Assembly (NCBI GenBank): GCA_005791535.1
Contig: SXWH01000157.1
Location: 19,535-83,534 of the forward strand
Direction of reading: 5' to 3'
Length of the DNA stretch: 64,000 nucleotides
Source of the DNA: Verrucomicrobiaceae bacterium
Lineage (GTDB): Bacteria > Verrucomicrobiota > Verrucomicrobiia > Chthoniobacterales > Chthoniobacteraceae
Shown piece by piece: positions 34,912 through 43,818 of this stretch. Position 1 is the stretch's first letter, and every line of letters begins with the position of its first letter. The position numbers and the translations under genes are program-made. A model generated the notes under the pieces. It did not search any database. It was given only the letters and a program-made list of their open reading frames with translations, and was not told the DNA's origin.

Positions 34912-35781
34912 TCACACGGCCGCGCCGCTCCACTTCAGCTTCTGCCGGAGCACTTCGAAGAACGACATACCGGGCAGCATCGCCAACGGCAGGCGGTGCG
35001 ACGCTTTCGTGATTCGAATCGAATCAGTCGCGTGAATCGCCTGCGCGATCTGCCCGTCGAGCGTGAGATAGATACTCGAACGGCTCTCGGCTGGAGTGAT
35101 CAGAATCGGACTGTCATCACTCACAATCAGCGCACGATTCGTGAGAACGTGCGGGCAAATCGGGTTCACCACGAAGACTCCGCTATCGGGCGAGAGAATC
35201 GGACCGCCTGCGCTGAGACTGTACGCGGTGCTGCCTGTCGGAGTCGCGACGATGAGGCCATCGGCGTTGTATTCCGTGACAGCAGAATCGCCGATCACCA
35301 CGTCGAGCCGGATCAACCGCGACAACTCGCCACGGCTGACGACTGCGTCGTTGAGCGCGCAGCGGGAGCTGATGACGACGCTATCGCGAATGATCTCGAC
35401 CTTGAGCAGCGTGCGTTCGCTGAGTGTGAAGTTTCGATCGACAATTGCGTTCGCGGCACGTGCGAACTCCGTCGATGCAACGGTCGTCAGAAAGCCCAGC
35501 GTTCCGAGATTAATCCCGAACAGCGGACGGACCCGCTCCCCCATGGCGTGAAGCACTTGAAGAATCGTTCCGTCACCCCCAAGCACGACGAGGAGTTCGC
35601 AAAGCTCGGCAAGTTCAGGCTCCGTGAGCGTGGATTCGGCGCCAATCAAACGACCGGAGCGGTGGTCGATGTGGATTTGCACAGGCTTGTGCGCAAAAGC
35701 CTCCATCAGACCGAGCACGACTTCACGGGCGCCGGGCTTGCTGTCGTTGGCGATGATTCCGATGTGGCGCGTCGTGCTCAT
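34912..35781 (-). CDS. nadK: NAD kinase
   Basis: 289 residues. The family motifs are clear: VVLGGDGTILQVLHAMGERV (GGDGT), GINLGTLGFLTTV, and YNADGLIVATPTGSTAYSLS followed by AGGPILSP. It phosphorylates NAD to NADP with ATP or polyphosphate in the cytosol. It is a single gene, convergent with the methyltransferase fusion (16 bases between stops) and divergent from the aminotransferase gene, with a 135-base spacer that should carry both promoters. Confidence 0.97.
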   Translation of the reverse strand: MSTTRHIGIIANDSKPGAREVVLGLMEAFAHKPVQIHIDHRSGRLIGAESTLTEPELAELCELLVVLGGDGTILQVLHAMGERVRPLFGINLGTLGFLTTVASTEFARAANAIVDRNFTLSERTLLKVEIIRDSVVISSRCALNDAVVSRGELSRLIRLDVVIGDSAVTEYNADGLIVATPTGSTAYSLSAGGPILSPDSGVFVVNPICPHVLTNRALIVSDDSPILITPAESRSSIYLTLDGQIAQAIHATDSIRITKASHRLPLAMLPGMSFFEVLRQKLKWSGAAV

Positions 35782-35916
35782 GCGGGGCAGATAGGCGGAG
35801 GCGCGGCAGTCGGCAAGCGCTCTCGCGGAAAAAACAGTTCCCCTCCCGACGCTTTTTCCCTTTTACTTCGCGTCTTCCGCGCTGTGCGGAACGAACTCAT
35901 TTCAATAAAGAAAACC

Positions 35917-36981
35917 ATGCCAAAGCTCTTCATTCCGGGTCCCATTCAAGTTTCCGACAAAACATTCCGCGCCTTTTGCAAGCCGATGATCGGCCACCGC
36001 AGCAATGATTTCAAGAAGCTCTACGGCGGTATTCAACCCAGGCTGAAAGAGCTTTTCGGGACGCAGCAGCCCGTGTTTCTGAGCACAAGCAGCGCATGGG
36101 GCGTGATGGAAGGAAGCATCCGCAATCTCGTCCACACGGGCAAGGTGCTCAATTGTATGAACGGTGCATTCTCCGACAAATGGATCGACGTATCGCGTCG
36201 ATGCGGCAAGGAGGCTGTCGCGCTGCAAGTGGAGTGGGGACAGCCGATTCGCGGCGAACAGCTTCGCGCGGCGTTGAGCGCGGGCGGCTTCGATGCAGTG
36301 ACTTTGATTCACAACGAAACCTCGACCGGCGTGATGAGCGACATCCGCGAAATCGCCACGGTCATGAAGGATTTCCCCGATGTCCTGCTCATCGTGGACA
36401 CCGTGTCGTCGTTCAGCGTCGTTCCGATTGCGATGGATGAACTCGGAATCGATGTGTTGCTGACCGGCTCGCAAAAGGCGCTCGCAATGCCGCCGGGACT
36501 CGCACTTTTCAGCGCCAGCAAGAAGGCGATGGAACGCGCGGCAAAAGTGAACACCCGCGGATACTATTTCGATTTCGTGGAGTTCGCGAAGAATCAGGCC
36601 GAGGACATGACGCCGAGCACTCCGAGCATCAGCCACATTTACGCGCTCGAATCGAAGCTCGAAGACATCTTTACGGAAGGCGTCGCGAACCGGCATGCAC
36701 GGCACGCAGAGAACAACGCAATCGTCCACGAATGGGTCCGCCGGCATGGATTCGACTTTTTCGCGCCCGAGGGCTTCCGCTCGAAATCGCTTACCTGCAT
36801 AGCGAACAACAAGGGAATTGACGTCGCGGAGCTCGCGAAGAAGGCCAAGGAACGCGGATTCATCATCGATGGCGGATACGGCAAACTGAAGGGCAAGACC
36901 TTCCGCCTTTCCAACATGGGAGATGAGACGCCTGAGACGATGCGCGAATTGCTCACGGCACTCGACGCCTCTCTGGCATAG
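35917..36981 (+). CDS. Class-V aminotransferase (alanine-glyoxylate / serine-pyruvate type)
   Basis: 354 residues from the ATG at 35917; the same frame is open far upstream across nadK, but homology starts at MPKLFIPGPIQVSDKTF. Key parts: GHRSNDFKKLY, LLIVDTVSSFSVVPIAMDEL with the ring-binding aspartate, and VLLTGSQKALAMPPGLALF with the PLP lysine at about residue 187. The family covers alanine-glyoxylate, serine-glyoxylate and a non-SerC phosphoserine aminotransferase. In bacteria without a standard serC nearby this type often serves serine synthesis, but the window does not show the pathway. A purine-rich, A-rich leader precedes the ATG. Confidence 0.88.
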   Translation: MPKLFIPGPIQVSDKTFRAFCKPMIGHRSNDFKKLYGGIQPRLKELFGTQQPVFLSTSSAWGVMEGSIRNLVHTGKVLNCMNGAFSDKWIDVSRRCGKEAVALQVEWGQPIRGEQLRAALSAGGFDAVTLIHNETSTGVMSDIREIATVMKDFPDVLLIVDTVSSFSVVPIAMDELGIDVLLTGSQKALAMPPGLALFSASKKAMERAAKVNTRGYYFDFVEFAKNQAEDMTPSTPSISHIYALESKLEDIFTEGVANRHARHAENNAIVHEWVRRHGFDFFAPEGFRSKSLTCIANNKGIDVAELAKKAKERGFIIDGGYGKLKGKTFRLSNMGDETPETMRELLTALDASLA

Positions 36982-37065
36982 GGGCATTGGCAACCGCGGA
37001 GCGCGGTCAGGTTACGAATTCTTCATTACAACTCCGGCTACTTTTGAGGGATGCTGGAGTTGAAG

Positions 37066-37749
37066 ATGAACACGCCTATGAACCTGCTCGTTATCGAAGA
37101 CGAAAAAAAGATCGCCAACCTCATCAACAAAGGCCTTCGCGAGCAGGGTTACAACGTCGATGTCGTCCATAGCGGGGACGTCGGCTTCGAGAAGGCGACC
37201 TCGCAACCGTATGACGCGATCATTTTGGACATCATGCTACCCGGCCGGGATGGCTTGAGTCTGCTCCGGGCGCTCCGCGAGCGCAACATCAGCACCCCAG
37301 TGATGATCCTCACCGCCCGCGGCGATGTGAACGAAAAGGTCGAGGGATTGAATGCGGGTGCCGATGATTACATGGCGAAGCCGTTTTCGATGGACGAACT
37401 CGTCGCACGCCTCCGCGCGCTTGTCCGGCGTGTGACCGGGGAATCCATCAGCCTTTATAAAGCCGGTGAGCTTTCGATGAATCTTGTCTCGCGCGAGGTC
37501 ACGCGCGGCAACCGGAAGATTGAACTCACCGCACGGGAATTCCGGCTGCTGGAGTATCTCATGCGCGCGCCGAATCAGGTCCTTACCCGCACGCAAATCA
37601 TCGAACGCGTCTGGGAATATCACTTCGATCCCGGCACAAATCTCGTGGACGTCTACATCCAGCGGTTGCGCCGGAAAGTGGACGACGGCGAGGAACTGAA
37701 AATGATCCAGACGATTCGCGGCGTCGGCTATAGTATTGTCTCGAAGTAG
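37066..37749 (+). CDS. OmpR-family two-component response regulator
   Basis: 227 residues from the ATG at 37066, chosen because GGAG lies six bases upstream. An ATG at 37051 has GAGGG directly abutting it and is less likely. Receiver domain: NLLVIEDEKKIANLINKGL, phospho-acceptor aspartate in AIILDIMLPG (about residue 55), and YMAKPF with the conserved lysine. The C-terminal winged helix has LTAREFRLLEYLMRAPNQVL, then VDVYIQRLRRKVD and IQTIRGVGYSI. It is the partner of the histidine kinase encoded three bases downstream. The overall pattern resembles CusR/PcoR-type metal regulators, but the stimulus is unknown. Confidence 0.95.
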   Translation: MNTPMNLLVIEDEKKIANLINKGLREQGYNVDVVHSGDVGFEKATSQPYDAIILDIMLPGRDGLSLLRALRERNISTPVMILTARGDVNEKVEGLNAGADDYMAKPFSMDELVARLRALVRRVTGESISLYKAGELSMNLVSREVTRGNRKIELTAREFRLLEYLMRAPNQVLTRTQIIERVWEYHFDPGTNLVDVYIQRLRRKVDDGEELKMIQTIRGVGYSIVSK

Positions 37750-37752
37750 GCG

Positions 37753-39126
37753 ATGAACGGGCGCCCGCTCCGCTTTCAGATTACCGTGCTCGCGGTGATC
37801 GTGACCGGGCTGGGAATGACGGCATTTGCGGCTATCATGCTCTACCAGCTTCGGATCACGAAGCTGCAGAATCTTGATGAGCAGCATGCAAGTCAGGCTG
37901 CTCAGTTCTTCAAAACCGTTGCCCGAAGAAGCACACCCATCGACTGGACAAACGACAATTCCGTTCGCGAGTTGTTCGATGCAGTCCAGAGCTTCCATGC
38001 AATCGAAGTCGAAGATCCGCGTGGCACAATCGTTCACCGATCGAGGACTCTCGGCTCACTCGATCTTCCGAGACTGCCGGATGGTGTGCCGCAAAGCGCA
38101 TACGCTGGTGAGCGCCGCGTGCGGGTTTATTCAGTGTCCGACGGTGACATTCGCTTCCGCATCGCCACGGACCTCGGGCCTACCCTTGCAACGGAAAGGA
38201 ACATGCTAGCGCAATTCATCATCGCGGTTCCCATCATCTGTGGATTGATCGGGCTCGGTGCTCTTTGGCTGACGCGAAAGACGCTTCGCCCTGTCGAGGA
38301 ACTCACCGTTCGCGCGGACGCAATCACGGCATCCAATCTCGCGGAGCGGCTGCCCGAAGTGACCGGAAACGATGAAATCGCGAATCTGAGCCAGACGCTG
38401 AACCGGATGATGGACCGCCTTCAGCGCAGCTTTGAGCAGTCGCGGCGTTTCGCTTCGGACGCATCGCACGAACTAAAAACTCCGCTCACGATCATCCGTG
38501 GTGAAACCGATGCGGCCATGCGCTCGGGCAGTCTTCCAGCCGCGGCCGAGCGATCGATTGTGAATATTCAGGAGGAGACCGGACGTCTCGTGCACATCGT
38601 CGAGGGCCTACTCATTCTGTCGCAGGCCGACGCAGGGAAATTCCGGCTCAAACTTCAGCCAAACAACCTTTCCGAATTCATCAGCGAAATGACCGAGGAC
38701 GTGGAAATCCTGGCGTCGCCGCGCGGAATCGAGCTGAAAATCGATATTGAGGACGGCCTGATGATTGATGCCGAGCCCCATTTCCTTCGGCAGGCAGCGC
38801 TGAATCTTTTCGATAACGCAGTGAAGTACAACCGCGAGGAGGGGCACATCGAGGCCAGTCTGCACCGGAAAGGGAACGAAGCCGTCTTCCGCATCGCAAA
38901 TACCACGGATCATCCGGTAACCGATGAGGACCGGCTCCGGGTGTTTGATCGATTCTTTCGAGCCGACAAATCCCGTGATCGTGAACGCGGCGGACAAGGG
39001 CTTGGATTAAGCATCTGTGCGGAGATTATTCGCGCCCATCACGGACAAATTACGCTAATTGAAGAACCAAGGCCGGGTTGGACGGCTTTCGAATTTCGTA
39101 TTCCGATCAGCGCACACAATACATGA
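37753..39126 (+). CDS. Membrane sensor histidine kinase
   Basis: 457 residues. TM1 near residues 8-32, a periplasmic sensor loop of about 120 residues, TM2 near 155-175 (FIIAVPIICGLIGLGALWL), a HAMP domain (PVEELTVRADAITASNLAER), HisKA with the phosphorylated histidine at about 239 (SDASHELKTPLTIIRGE), and the ATPase domain with N box (LNLFDNAVKYN), F-box area (FDRFFRADKSRDRERGG) and G box GQGLGLSICAEI. It phosphorylates the response regulator just upstream. It overlaps pgsA at ATGA, so phosphatidylglycerol synthesis may be cotranscribed with this signalling pair. Confidence 0.95.
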   Translation: MNGRPLRFQITVLAVIVTGLGMTAFAAIMLYQLRITKLQNLDEQHASQAAQFFKTVARRSTPIDWTNDNSVRELFDAVQSFHAIEVEDPRGTIVHRSRTLGSLDLPRLPDGVPQSAYAGERRVRVYSVSDGDIRFRIATDLGPTLATERNMLAQFIIAVPIICGLIGLGALWLTRKTLRPVEELTVRADAITASNLAERLPEVTGNDEIANLSQTLNRMMDRLQRSFEQSRRFASDASHELKTPLTIIRGETDAAMRSGSLPAAAERSIVNIQEETGRLVHIVEGLLILSQADAGKFRLKLQPNNLSEFISEMTEDVEILASPRGIELKIDIEDGLMIDAEPHFLRQAALNLFDNAVKYNREEGHIEASLHRKGNEAVFRIANTTDHPVTDEDRLRVFDRFFRADKSRDRERGGQGLGLSICAEIIRAHHGQITLIEEPRPGWTAFEFRIPISAHNT

Positions 39127-39755
39127 CGACCGCAAACAAGATCACCATCACGCGAATCCTGATGATTCCGGTATTCGTGACGATGGCTCTTTACTACGGG
39201 CGAAGCGTCTCGCACGGCGTGCCACAGGAATGGATGCGGTGGACGGCGATTGCGCTGTTTATCACTGCCGCCGCGAGCGACGGCATAGACGGCTACATTG
39301 CGCGGAAGTTCAATCAGATGAGCAAACTCGGCGTGATCTTGGATCCAATTGCCGACAAAGGCCTGCTGCTTGCCGGAATCATCACACTCAGCGTGAGCAA
39401 CTGGCACTACGAATTCCCACTTTGGTTCCCAGCCCTTGTCATCTCGCGGGATGTGGTGATTCTCGCCGGGACGATTGCGCTGCATTTCATACTCGGCAGC
39501 GTAAAAGTGCAGCCGAGTTGGCTCGGGAAAACCGCGACGGTTACGCAAATGGTGGCGATTGGTTTCGTGATGCTTCAGTGGAACACGCACCTTGCGACGA
39601 TCGGCGACTGGAAGGTGATGTTTCTTGATATCCCCGTCATAGTCGCCGGCGTTTTCACTCTGGTATCCGGTCTCGGGTATGTGCGACGCGGAATCGGGCT
39701 CGTTCACTCAGCCGGCCATGGCGACCCGCAGCCTCCGTCGCAGTTGCTTCGATGA
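39123..39755 (+). CDS. pgsA: CDP-diacylglycerol-glycerol-3-phosphate 3-phosphatidyltransferase
   Basis: 210 residues from the ATG at 39123 overlapping the kinase stop. The start TTANKITITRILMIPVFV is typical of PgsA. The CDP-alcohol phosphotransferase signature is complete: SDGIDGYIARKFNQMSKLG followed by VILDPIADK, with its conserved D, D, G, A-R, G, D and D positions. About five membrane segments. It makes phosphatidylglycerol phosphate for membrane phospholipids. The choice between PgsA and a related CDP-alcohol transferase is not absolute, but the motif spacing and N-terminus favour PgsA. Confidence 0.88.
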   Translation: MTTANKITITRILMIPVFVTMALYYGRSVSHGVPQEWMRWTAIALFITAAASDGIDGYIARKFNQMSKLGVILDPIADKGLLLAGIITLSVSNWHYEFPLWFPALVISRDVVILAGTIALHFILGSVKVQPSWLGKTATVTQMVAIGFVMLQWNTHLATIGDWKVMFLDIPVIVAGVFTLVSGLGYVRRGIGLVHSAGHGDPQPPSQLLR

Positions 39756-39778
39756 TCGAATTACTGTAGCGCTGCGGC

Positions 39779-40516
39779 ATGCTCCGACACCTGCTCGCCA
39801 CGCTACTTTTTACCGCTTCCGCATTTGCGCTCTCCGACAAGGAACTCGATTCCATCGGCGCGCGGGTTTGGAAAAACGAATGCGGCGGAACCCGCGAGGG
39901 GCTCACATCGTGGAATTCCGGCGAGCAGTTTGCATCGCTCGGGATCGGGCACTTCATCTGGTACCCGGAAGGCGTGTCCGGGCCGTATGAGGAGAGCTTT
40001 CCGTCACTCGTCGCCTTTCTCGCGAAAAACAGTGTTCGCGTTCCCGGCTGGCTCAAAGCGGGCACGCCATGCCCGTGGCGGACGAAGGCTGCCTTCGATG
40101 CAGACGCGCAATCTGAGAAAATGAAGGAGCTTCGCGGAATGCTGGCCGGTTCGATTCGCGAGCAATCCCGCTTCCTTGCGCAGCGTATGGAAAACGCGCT
40201 GCCGAAGCTGCTCGCGGCATCAAAGAACCGCTCGGTCGTGGAATCGCGATTCAGAGCTTTGCTCGGGACCGGTTCGGGAACTTACGCGTTGATTGACTAC
40301 GTTAATTTCAAGGGCGAGGGCACCAATCCAAAAGAGCGCTACAAAGGTGAAGGCTGGGGTCTGCTGCAGGTGCTCGAGGGGATGTACGGTATGAATTCAA
40401 AGGCTTTCGGCGCATCGGCGGCACGTGTGCTGACGCGCCGCGTCGAAAACTCCGACCCGGCCCGCAATGAGAAAAAGTGGCTTCCCGGCTGGCTCAATCG
40501 TGTCCGCGGTTATTGA
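39779..40516 (+). CDS. Exported protein of unknown function, possible lysozyme-like fold
   Basis: 245 residues with a signal peptide (MLRHLLATLLFTASAFA). The conserved-looking core is ARVWKNECGGTREGLTSWNS followed by GEQFASLGIGHFIWYPEG. A glutamate (residue 34) followed about 20-25 residues later by SLGIGHF recalls the catalytic glutamate and beta-hairpin TIGIGH of phage-T4-type lysozymes, so a peptidoglycan-acting enzyme in the periplasm is a reasonable inference. A helical C-terminal part contains GTGSGTYALIDYVNFKGEG and the aromatic segment GEGWGLLQVLEGMYG. It lies 23 bases after pgsA and 15 bases before the prolyl oligopeptidase gene, probably in one transcript. Confidence 0.72.
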   Translation: MLRHLLATLLFTASAFALSDKELDSIGARVWKNECGGTREGLTSWNSGEQFASLGIGHFIWYPEGVSGPYEESFPSLVAFLAKNSVRVPGWLKAGTPCPWRTKAAFDADAQSEKMKELRGMLAGSIREQSRFLAQRMENALPKLLAASKNRSVVESRFRALLGTGSGTYALIDYVNFKGEGTNPKERYKGEGWGLLQVLEGMYGMNSKAFGASAARVLTRRVENSDPARNEKKWLPGWLNRVRGY

Positions 40517-40531
40517 TCCCAGATCCAGTTT

Positions 40532-42652
40532 ATGAAACCAACCCTGCTCATTTTTCTCGCAATGTCCTGCCTGCACGCGACGGAAGTTCGATATCCTGAA
40601 TCCCGGAAGGATAGTGTGACCGACGATTATCACGGGACCATTATTTCCGATCCCTACCGCTGGCTGGAGGATGATAATTCCGCGGAAACAAAAGCGTGGG
40701 TAGCCGCGCAGAACAAAGTCACCTTTGCGTATCTGGATCAGATTCCTCAACGCGCACAAATCCGCGAGCGTCTAACAAAACTGTGGAACTACGAACGCTT
40801 CGGAGCGCCTTTTGAGCGCGGGGGACGTTTCTTTTACACGCACAATACGGGCCTTCAAAATCAAGGCGTGCTCTACGTCACCGATGCTCCTGATGAAAAG
40901 GGCCGCGTTCTTCTGGATCCAAACACGCTGAGCAAAGACGGGACCGTTTCACTGACCGAAACCTCGCCGAGCGAGGACGGCAAGCTGCTCGTCTATGGCA
41001 CGAGCGGAGGAGGCAGCGACTGGCAGGAATTCCGCGTCCGCGACGTCGAGTCTGGCCGCGACCTAGAGGACGTGGTGAAATGGGTGAAGTTCAGCGGTGC
41101 ATCCTGGGCCAAGGACGGCAGCGGCTTTTACTATTCCCGGTACGATGAGCCGAAGGCGGGGGACGCTTTGAAGGGCAAAAACGAATTCCAAAAGCTCTAC
41201 TTCCACAAAGTCGGCACACCACAATCGGCGGACACTCTAGTCTACGAGCGGAAGGACCATGGCGACTGGGGATTCAGTGGGCACGTCACAGACGACGGGC
41301 GTTATCTGATCATCCACGTTTCCAAAGGCACCGATCCGAAGAACCGCGTTTTCTACAAAGACCTCGCCGGGACCGAGGGAAAGATTGTCGAACTTCTGAA
41401 CGACTTCGACGCCGACTACACATTCCTCGACAGTGTCGGTCCCGTGTTCTTTTTCCGCACGGACCTCGACGCCCCGCGTTACCGAGTCATCGCAATCGAT
41501 ATCCGCAAGCCTGCGCGAACCGACTGGCGCGAAGTCATCCCGCAGACCGCGGACAAACTCGACAGCGCGAGCTTTGTCGGCGGACGGGTCTATTGCGAAT
41601 ACCTGAAGGACGCACGCAGTCAGGTTGAGGTCTTCCGTGTGGTAGCGGGCGATATCCCCACCCTCGCGCCGGAAGGCGAACTCGTGCTTCCCGGCATCGG
41701 AAGCGTAGGCGGGTTCGGCGGACGGGCAAAGGATACGCATACCTTCTTCAGTTTCACGAGCTTTACGGAGCCGGGTGCCATTTACCGGCTCGATGTCGCC
41801 TCGGGTAAGAGCACCATCTGGCGGAAACCGGCTGTGGATTTCGACAGCTCTGCCTTCGAGACAAAGCAGGTCTTTTACACCAGCAAGGATGGAACGCGCG
41901 TGCCGATGTTCATCACCCACAAACGAGGCATGGCGCTCGATGGCAGCGCGCCTACCATCCTCTACGGCTACGGCGGCTTTAACATCCCCATGACGCCCAG
42001 CTTCTCTGTGTCCCGGGCCGTCTGGCTCGAAATGGGCGGCGTTTTCGCCGTGGCAAACCTCCGCGGTGGCGGGGAGTATGGTGCTGAATGGCACAAGGCA
42101 GGCACCAAACTGAAAAAGCAAAACGTGTTCGACGACTTCATCGGCGCAGCCGAATGGCTCGTCGCGAACAAATACACCATGCCGGCAAAACTCGCCATCC
42201 AGGGTGGCAGCAACGGCGGTCTACTCGTCGGCGCATGCGTGACCCAGCGCCCCGACCTCTTCGGTGCAGCACTACCGGCCGTCGGGGTCATGGACATGCT
42301 TCGTTTCCATAAGTTCACCATTGGCTGGGCATGGAAGAGCGACTACGGCAGCAGCGAAGATCCCGAAGAGTTCAAAGCACTGCTCGCCTACAGCCCGCTG
42401 CACACCCTAAAACCGGGGGTTCGTTACCCCGCCACGATGATTACCACCGCCGACCACGACGACCGCGTCGTCCCCGCGCACTCATTCAAGTTCGCGGCAC
42501 GCCTTCAAGAATGTCAATCGAAGGATGGCCCACCAGTTCTGATCCGAATTGAAACGAGCGCCGGCCACGGCGCAGGCACCGCGCTTGCAAAAGTGATCGA
42601 ACAAAACGCAGATCAAATGGCCTTTCTCGTGGATGCTTTGAATCGGAAATAG
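40532..42652 (+). CDS. Secreted prolyl oligopeptidase (family S9A)
   Basis: 706 residues, with a short signal peptide (MKPTLLIFLAMSCLHA). The N-terminal part after YHGTIISDPYRWLEDD is the start of the prolyl oligopeptidase fold, followed by a seven-bladed propeller. The catalytic domain holds LAIQGGSNGGLLVGACV with the nucleophile serine at about residue 560, ADHDDRVVPAHSFKFAA with the aspartate, and SAGHGAGTALAKV with the histidine. It cuts short peptides after proline and should act in the periplasm. All catalytic residues are present and the length is normal. Confidence 0.95.
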   Translation: MKPTLLIFLAMSCLHATEVRYPESRKDSVTDDYHGTIISDPYRWLEDDNSAETKAWVAAQNKVTFAYLDQIPQRAQIRERLTKLWNYERFGAPFERGGRFFYTHNTGLQNQGVLYVTDAPDEKGRVLLDPNTLSKDGTVSLTETSPSEDGKLLVYGTSGGGSDWQEFRVRDVESGRDLEDVVKWVKFSGASWAKDGSGFYYSRYDEPKAGDALKGKNEFQKLYFHKVGTPQSADTLVYERKDHGDWGFSGHVTDDGRYLIIHVSKGTDPKNRVFYKDLAGTEGKIVELLNDFDADYTFLDSVGPVFFFRTDLDAPRYRVIAIDIRKPARTDWREVIPQTADKLDSASFVGGRVYCEYLKDARSQVEVFRVVAGDIPTLAPEGELVLPGIGSVGGFGGRAKDTHTFFSFTSFTEPGAIYRLDVASGKSTIWRKPAVDFDSSAFETKQVFYTSKDGTRVPMFITHKRGMALDGSAPTILYGYGGFNIPMTPSFSVSRAVWLEMGGVFAVANLRGGGEYGAEWHKAGTKLKKQNVFDDFIGAAEWLVANKYTMPAKLAIQGGSNGGLLVGACVTQRPDLFGAALPAVGVMDMLRFHKFTIGWAWKSDYGSSEDPEEFKALLAYSPLHTLKPGVRYPATMITTADHDDRVVPAHSFKFAARLQECQSKDGPPVLIRIETSAGHGAGTALAKVIEQNADQMAFLVDALNRK

Positions 42653-42668
42653 AACACCACCGCACCAC

Positions 42669-42733
42669 TTATTCACATCCCCAATCGCCGTTACGACAGA
42701 GGAATATAGCCATCAGTGAATAGTTATTCACAT
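42669..42733. promoter_or_regulatory. Two DnaA-box-like sites and a palindrome upstream of the porin
   Basis: TTATTCACA occurs twice, at about 42669-42677 and 42724-42732, 55 bases apart; both match the DnaA-box consensus TTATNCACA exactly. The second overlaps the perfect inverted repeat GTGAATA-GT-TATTCAC (about 42716-42731). An A-rich stretch follows. This may be a DnaA-controlled promoter or an operator for another factor; there are too few boxes to call an origin. Confidence 0.5.
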
Positions 42734-42800
42734 TGCTGCTAAAAAAACTGTTGCGCGCCTTTCGCGGATTCTGGTATCTCCCCCAGCGTGCCGCAAGGCA

Positions 42801-42834
42801 TCAACTAAAACACCAAAACAAACCAAACACTACC
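42801..42834 (+). promoter_or_regulatory. G-free A/C-rich leader without Shine-Dalgarno
   Basis: The 34 bases directly before the porin ATG contain no G at all and very little T, so no Shine-Dalgarno pairing is possible and the leader should be unstructured. A possible promoter lies upstream (TTGCGC at about 42751 and a GTATCT-type -10 near 42774), but it is weak by consensus. Confidence 0.5.
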
Positions 42835-43686
42835 ATGACCAAACGTAGCATCATCACACTCGCTGCAGTCTCCGCAGTCATCGGCTCCACCGCTTTCGCA
42901 GGCCCTGTGGCCTCGAAGCCGAGCAAAGCCGTGAAAGCTCCCGCTGCAGAATCCTGCGTCACGGGCGATGTCGGATTCGACATCACCTCGGACTACTACT
43001 TCCACGGCCTGCTCCAGCAGGGCTCGGGATTCATCATCCAGCCTTACGGCAACCTCTACTTCAAGGTTGCTGAAGGTGGCGTGTTTGACTCCGTCTCCGT
43101 TGACGTCGGCATCTGGAACTCGTTCCACAGCCGCCGTGGCCTTCCTGGCCAGAACAACAACTGGTATGAGTTCGACTTCACCGCTGGCCTCACCCTGAAC
43201 AAGGGCAACTGGAGCTTCAGCCCGAAGTACATTCGCTACACCAGCCCTGGCGACTACTTCGCCAACAGCTCGGCTGTTGCTCTCCGCATCGGCTACAATG
43301 ACGCTGACCTGCTCGGCGCATTCTCGCTCCAGCCTTACCTCTGGGTTGAGTACGAAATCGACGGCAAGTCCGGCAACGGCACCGACGAAGGCTTCTACTA
43401 CGAACTCGGCATCAACCCGAGCCGCACGTTCGGCGACCTCACGGTCTCCCTGCCTGTCAAGCTCGGCCTCGGCTCGAACGACTACTATGCCGGCGACGAA
43501 ACCTACGGCTACGCCTCCATCGGCCTCACCGCCAGCTACGCGCTCAAGAGCATTCCTGAGTGCCTCGGCGACTGGTCCGTTTACGGCAACGTCACCTATC
43601 TCCACCTCGGCGACGCAGCGTCCCCGACCAACGGTGGCGACGAGAGCGACGTGACCTTCACGGGCGGCCTCAAGATCGCGTTCTAA
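42835..43686 (+). CDS. Outer-membrane beta-barrel porin-like protein
   Basis: 283 residues from the ATG at 42835, with a signal peptide (MTKRSIITLAAVSAVIGSTAFA) and a short basic-proline linker. The mature part has alternating aromatic and polar strands (GDVGFDITSDYYFHGLLQQG, WSFSPKYIRYTSPGDYF, FSLQPYLWVEYEID, LTASYALKSIPECLGDW) and ends in an outer-membrane-type FTGGLKIAF with terminal phenylalanine, the insertion signal for the Bam complex. The sequence resembles putative porins with a TDYYFRG-like start. Codon use is very restricted compared with neighbours, a sign of high expression. The gene has its own leader and strong terminator and so forms one transcription unit. Confidence 0.85.
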   Translation: MTKRSIITLAAVSAVIGSTAFAGPVASKPSKAVKAPAAESCVTGDVGFDITSDYYFHGLLQQGSGFIIQPYGNLYFKVAEGGVFDSVSVDVGIWNSFHSRRGLPGQNNNWYEFDFTAGLTLNKGNWSFSPKYIRYTSPGDYFANSSAVALRIGYNDADLLGAFSLQPYLWVEYEIDGKSGNGTDEGFYYELGINPSRTFGDLTVSLPVKLGLGSNDYYAGDETYGYASIGLTASYALKSIPECLGDWSVYGNVTYLHLGDAASPTNGGDESDVTFTGGLKIAF

Positions 43687-43714
43687 ATCTGACCGCGAGT
43701 CTTTAATGATTCAC

Positions 43715-43756
43715 AACACCCTCCGGTGGTCCGCCACCGGAGGGTGTTTGCTTTTT
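43715..43756 (+). terminator. Strong intrinsic terminator of the porin gene
   Basis: Perfect 15-base stem (arms 43715-43729 and 43734-43748, core CACCCTCCGGTGG / CCACCGGAGGGTG) with a TCCG loop, followed by TTTGCTTTTT. It lies 28 bases after the porin stop. Confidence 0.92.
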
Positions 43757-43818
43757 CCATCATTGCCCCCGTTCTCCCCATCCATGGCACACCGCCCGCT
43801 ACCCCGCCTGTCTGGCTC

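Noticed and set aside
34861..35916. N-terminal extension of the aminotransferase frame across nadK
   Set aside because: It runs antisense through the NAD kinase gene; the aminotransferase fold begins at the ATG at 35917.
42660..42835. Chromosomal replication origin
   Set aside because: Only two DnaA-box-like sites, no adjacent dnaA, dnaN or similar genes, and no clear AT-rich unwinding region.
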